From DASVEE01 sp036380735 (lineage in GTDB: Bacteria > Acidobacteriota > Thermoanaerobaculia > Gp7-AA8), in assembly GCA_036380735.1 (NCBI GenBank), contig DASVEE010000052.1:46913-110912 (forward strand): DNA of 64,000 nucleotides, read 5' to 3'. This document shows, piece after piece, positions 60,596-64,000 of the stretch. The notes beneath the pieces were generated by a model. The model did not search any database and was not told the DNA's origin. It was given only the letters and a program-made list of their open reading frames with translations. A program made the translations under genes and the position numbers. Each line of letters starts with the position of its first letter. Position 1 is the first letter of the stretch.

Positions 60596-62131
60596 ATGAC
60601 ACCCGCCCCACGCAATACCGGGCTACTCGTCGTGCTCACCGCGCTCCTCGCAGTCACCGCGCAGGCGCAGGATCTGGCTTCGTTCGAGAAACGGACGACG
60701 GTCAGGACGCTCGACAACGGCCTCACCGTCATCATGATGGAACGGCACGAGGCCCCCGTCTTCTCGTACGCGACCCTCGTCAACGCCGGCTCCGCTCAGG
60801 AAGTCCCCGGGATCACCGGTCTGGCTCACATGTTCGAGCACATGGCCTTCAAGGGCACGACCAAGCTCGGCACGAAGGACTGGAATGCCGAGAAGGCCGC
60901 GCTGCAGCGGGTCGAGGCTGCCTACAACGCCTACGACGCGGCGCGCAGCCGCACCGTCGGCCGCAATGAAGACGAGGTCAAGCGCCTCGAGAAGGCCTGG
61001 CGCGACGCCATGGCCGAAGCCGACAAGCACGTGAAGAGCAACGAGTTCAGCGAGATCGTCGACCGCTCCGGCGGCGTCGGCATGAACGCCTTCACCGCTT
61101 CCGACATCACCGGCTACTTCTTCTCCATGCCGTCGAACCGCTTCGAGCTCTGGGCTTACCTGGAGTCGGAGCGCTTCCTCCGCCCCGTGTTCCGCGAGTT
61201 CTATAAAGAACGCGACGTGGTGATGGAAGAGCGGCGCATGCGGACGGAGAGCAATCCGTTCGGGCGGCTGATCGAGCAGTTCCTCACCACCGCCTTCATC
61301 GCCCATCCGTACGGCGTGCCGGGCATCGGCTGGCCGAGCGACCTGCAGAGCTTCAGCGCCACGGACGCCGAGGCCTTCTTCCGCAAGTACTACGTCCCGT
61401 CGAACATCGTCATCAGCGTGGTCGGCGACTTCAACGGCGCCGAGGCCATGGCCACGATGGAGAAGTACTTCGGGCGGCTGCCGAAGGCGCCGCAGCCGGA
61501 GTCGCTGCGCACCGTCGAGCCGGTGCAGAAGGCGGAGAAGACGGTCATACTCCGCGAGACCTCGCAGCCGATCTACATGGAGGGCTACCACCGTCCGGCG
61601 GCCACGCATCCCGACAACGCCACGTACGACGTGATCGCGATGCTTCTCTCCAGCGGCCGCACGTCGCGGCTGTACAAGTCGCTGGTGCGCGACAAGAAGA
61701 TCGCCGCCGCCGCGGCCGGCCTGAACGGCTTCCCGGGCGAGAAGTACCCGAACCTCTTCACGTTCTACGCGGTGCCGACGCCGGGTCATGCGGCGACGGA
61801 CGTGGTCGAGCCGATCCGCGCGGAGATCGAGCGGATCAAGACCGAGGATGTGACGGCCGAGGAGCTGGCGTCGGTCAAGACGCGCGTCAAGGCCGGCCTG
61901 CTCCGGCAGCTCGACAGCAACAGCGGACTCGCCCTGCAGCTGGCGATGTACCAGACGCTGTACGGCGACTGGCGTGAGCTCTTCCGCGAAGTGGAGAAGA
62001 TCGACCGCGTGTCCGCCGCCGACGTGAAGCGCGTCGCCAGCACCACGTTCGTCCCGAACAACCGGACGGTGGCGATGATCGACACGACCAAGCCGGCCAC
62101 GGCCGCCGCACCGAAGGGAGGTGCCGAATGA
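60596..62131 (+). CDS. M16-family zinc peptidase (catalytic partner), exported
   Basis: A 511-residue protein from the ATG at 60596, with SD AAAGGAGGA. A signal peptide (GLLVVLTALLAVTAQAQ) is followed by an M16 domain with the inverted zinc motif HMFEH (His78, Glu81, His82) in ITGLAHMFEHMAFKGT. A ~60-residue helical insertion (VEAAYNAYDAARSRTVGRNE) and the second M16 half (~residues 250-490) come next. The next gene overlaps by 4 bp and encodes a partner lacking the zinc motif. Such pairs form periplasmic clam-shell proteases that degrade short peptides. Confidence 0.94.
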   Translation: MTPAPRNTGLLVVLTALLAVTAQAQDLASFEKRTTVRTLDNGLTVIMMERHEAPVFSYATLVNAGSAQEVPGITGLAHMFEHMAFKGTTKLGTKDWNAEKAALQRVEAAYNAYDAARSRTVGRNEDEVKRLEKAWRDAMAEADKHVKSNEFSEIVDRSGGVGMNAFTASDITGYFFSMPSNRFELWAYLESERFLRPVFREFYKERDVVMEERRMRTESNPFGRLIEQFLTTAFIAHPYGVPGIGWPSDLQSFSATDAEAFFRKYYVPSNIVISVVGDFNGAEAMATMEKYFGRLPKAPQPESLRTVEPVQKAEKTVILRETSQPIYMEGYHRPAATHPDNATYDVIAMLLSSGRTSRLYKSLVRDKKIAAAAAGLNGFPGEKYPNLFTFYAVPTPGHAATDVVEPIRAEIERIKTEDVTAEELASVKTRVKAGLLRQLDSNSGLALQLAMYQTLYGDWRELFREVEKIDRVSAADVKRVASTTFVPNNRTVAMIDTTKPATAAAPKGGAE

Positions 62132-64000
62132 GATTCCGCAAGATGACGACCGCCGCGGCGCTCCTGCTGGCTTCGATCGCCGGCAGCGCCACGGCGCAGA
62201 TCGAGAACTACAAGGACATCAAGACGCCGGCGCTGCGGCAGGTGAACATCCCGCAGCCGAAGCGCATCCAGCTCCCGAACGGGATGGTGATCTTCCTCCA
62301 GGAAGACCACGAGCTGCCGCTCATCCGCGGCAGTGCCACGATCCGCGGCGGCGAGCGCGAGGTCCCGGCCGCGAAGGCCGGCCTGGCCAGCATCCTCACG
62401 CAGTCGTGGCGCACCGGCGGCACGCAGAACCGCACCGGCGACGAGCTCGATCAGTTCCTCGAGTCGCGCGCCGCGTTCGTCGAGACCAGCGGCGACGACG
62501 ACTCGACCGCCGTGTCGATCAACGTCCTCAAGGGCGACTGGGACGCCGTCTATCCGATCTGGGTCGACCTGCTGCGCAACCCCGCTTTCCGCCAGGACAA
62601 GATCGACTTGGCCAAGACGCAGGCCAACACGGCCATCTCCCGCCGCAACGACGACCCGAGCTCGATCACCAGCCGGGAGGTGCAGAAGCTCGGCTACGGT
62701 CCCGACTCGCCGTACGCGCGCCATCCGGAGTACGCGACGATCGCCTCGATCACGCGCGACGACCTGGTGGCGTTCCACAGGCAGTTCGTCCACCCGAACA
62801 ACATCATCATCGGCCTGGTCGGCGACTTCGACTCCGCGAAGCTCGAGCGCCAGCTCCGGCAGACGTTCGGCACGTGGGCCCGCGGCCCGCAGGCGCCGAA
62901 GCCCGTCATGGGCGGCACGCCCGCCAGGCCCGGCATCTACTTCGTGGCGAAGGACGACGTCACGCAGTCGAACATCGCCATGGTCCACCCCGGCACGACG
63001 CGCAACAACCCCGACTACTACGCCATCGCGGTGATGAACGAAGTGCTGAGCGGCGGCTTCTCCGGCCGCCTCATGCAGCGCCTCCGTTCCGAGCGCGGCC
63101 TGACGTACGGCGTCGGCGGCGGACTCGGCGCCGGGTGGGATCACCCAACGCTCTTCAGCGTGTCGATGGCCACCAAGAGCGGCACGACGCTCGAGTCGAT
63201 CGACGCGCTGCGCAAGGAAGTGGGCGGCATCGTCAGCTCGCCGGTGACGGCCGAGGAGCTGTCGCTGGCGAAGGAGTCGATCCTCAACGCGTACGTCTTC
63301 CAGATGGACACGCGCGCCAAGGCGCTCAACCAGCAGGTGCTGCTCGAGTTCTACGGCTTCCCCTCCACCTACTTCAACAGCTATCCGAACGAGATCCAGA
63401 AGGTCACCGCGGCCGACATCACCCGCGTCGCGCAAAAGTACGTCAAGCCCGACCAGCTCGCCGTCCTCGTGGTCGGCAAGCAGGCTGACTTCGAGAAACC
63501 TCTCTCGACCCTCGGCAACGTGACCACGCTCGACGTCACCATTCCGGAGCTGAACGCCAGGCCGGCAGCGGCCGGCGGCGCAGCGACGGCGGCGCCAGCG
63601 GGCAGCAATCCGGCCGGCATGGCCCTCGCGCGCAAGGTGCTCGAGTACGCCGGCGGCAAGGCGGCCATCGACGCGGTGAAATCGATCCGCGTCATTGCCA
63701 GCCGGAACGTGCAGACGCCGCAGGGGCCGATGTCGATGGAGACGAACTCGCTGCTGCTGCTCCCGAACTCCATGCGCCAGGAGCTGACGCTGCCGATGGG
63801 GCAGGTCACGCAGGTGATCACGCCGACGGCGGCGTTTGCCATCACGCCGATGGGGACGCAGGACATCCCGTCGTCCGCCCGCGAGGCCGCGATGGTCGAC
63901 CTCAAGAGCGACCCGATGAACATCCTGCGCAACATCGACAACCCGAAGTACACGTTCGCCGCGACCGGCGCGTCGAAGGTCGGCACCACCGATACCCAGA
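62128..64000 (+). CDS. M16-family protein without zinc motif, with extra C-terminal domain (partial)
   Basis: The start ATG at 62128 overlaps the preceding stop (ATGA); the gene runs past the end of the window (at least 624 residues). The signal peptide (ALLLASIAGSATAQ) is followed by an M16 fold (RIQLPNGMVIFLQEDHELPL ... LRSERGLTYGVGGG) in which the HxxEH position reads GLASILTQSWRTGG, so no zinc site exists. This is the usual inactive subunit of M16B heterodimers. After residue ~480 an Ala/Gly/Pro-rich linker leads to an additional domain (KVLEYAGGKAAIDAVKSIRVIASR) resembling outer-membrane lipoprotein-sorting/LolA-type folds. Such an extension is not part of the core M16 fold. Confidence 0.9.
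   Translation, partial: MRFRKMTTAAALLLASIAGSATAQIENYKDIKTPALRQVNIPQPKRIQLPNGMVIFLQEDHELPLIRGSATIRGGEREVPAAKAGLASILTQSWRTGGTQNRTGDELDQFLESRAAFVETSGDDDSTAVSINVLKGDWDAVYPIWVDLLRNPAFRQDKIDLAKTQANTAISRRNDDPSSITSREVQKLGYGPDSPYARHPEYATIASITRDDLVAFHRQFVHPNNIIIGLVGDFDSAKLERQLRQTFGTWARGPQAPKPVMGGTPARPGIYFVAKDDVTQSNIAMVHPGTTRNNPDYYAIAVMNEVLSGGFSGRLMQRLRSERGLTYGVGGGLGAGWDHPTLFSVSMATKSGTTLESIDALRKEVGGIVSSPVTAEELSLAKESILNAYVFQMDTRAKALNQQVLLEFYGFPSTYFNSYPNEIQKVTAADITRVAQKYVKPDQLAVLVVGKQADFEKPLSTLGNVTTLDVTIPELNARPAAAGGAATAAPAGSNPAGMALARKVLEYAGGKAAIDAVKSIRVIASRNVQTPQGPMSMETNSLLLLPNSMRQELTLPMGQVTQVITPTAAFAITPMGTQDIPSSAREAAMVDLKSDPMNILRNIDNPKYTFAATGASKVGTTDTQ

Overview
The window is GC-rich, densely coded on both strands, and free of rRNA, tRNA, phage or IS transposase genes that I can recognise. 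The gene set suggests a free-living Gram-negative-type bacterium. It includes ParE/ParC topoisomerase IV, an ABC permease fused to an M1 peptidase, a tricorn-like S41 protease, MacB-type exporters with a sigma-54 two-component pair, FHA-GGDEF, c-type cytochrome lipoproteins, VPS10/BNR and YVTN propellers, and M16 pairs. The mix looks most like Acidobacteriota, but that is an inference from gene content only.

Layout. 1-5 kb: parE 3' end, a membrane PP2C phosphatase on the opposite strand, and parC. 5-8 kb: a small secreted peptide, lspA, a YVTN propeller and an FRG-domain protein. 8-17 kb: a 1420-residue cadherin-like/beta-helix surface protein, an FHA-GGDEF diguanylate cyclase and a tricorn-like protease. 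17-25 kb: a MOSC/DUF4236 pair, cytochrome c, two single-domain response regulators, a thioredoxin-reductase-like flavoprotein without CxxC, a ZIP transporter and an S9 peptidase. 25-34 kb: an ABC-M1 fusion with its ATPase, a diheme cytochrome, an M20 peptidase and a sirtuin. 34-42 kb: metallophosphoesterase, outer-membrane barrel, cPLA2-like lipase, TypA, LOG, and an SH3/TonB-C lipoprotein. 42-50 kb: a sigma-54-type promoter followed by an exporter operon (membrane fusion protein, ATPase, two permeases) that ends with its own NtrC-like regulator and NtrY-like kinase. 50-60 kb: an ABC-2 exporter, SGNH hydrolase, YdeI-like and DUF1361 genes, a VPS10 lipoprotein, SUI1/YciH, a TrmN6-like methylase and a hemerythrin. 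60-64 kb: a four-helix-bundle gene inside repeat arms and an M16 peptidase pair; the second M16 gene runs off the end.

The most unusual feature is between the genes. About 31 intergenic elements (one per ~2 kb) are inverted repeats whose arms are arrays of very short words. Family A uses a 9-bp unit (ATAGGACnn / nnGTCCTAT). Families B (GGTTKTC), C (CGTTKTC) and D (GAGCCCT) use 7-bp units. B and C words differ by one base, and B, C and D often share the same apical sequence (GTGCTnCGCT...GATC...AGCGnAGCAC). Family A has recurrent ends (GATAGGAC...GTCCTATCGTTC). One long A copy sits between two 84-bp copies of the sirtuin gene start, which looks like an insertion with a long duplication. One B element has its arms 434 bp apart and encloses a gene for a four-helix-bundle (S23/IVP, Avd-like) protein, the family encoded by intervening sequences of 23S rRNA. 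A reasonable hypothesis is that short B/C/D hairpins are gene-less relatives of such a unit. Two further arrays (34.2 and 53.3 kb) have 21-bp periods. The repeats lie mainly at 3' ends and at gene junctions, including four junctions of the exporter operon, so they may also terminate, attenuate or process transcripts.
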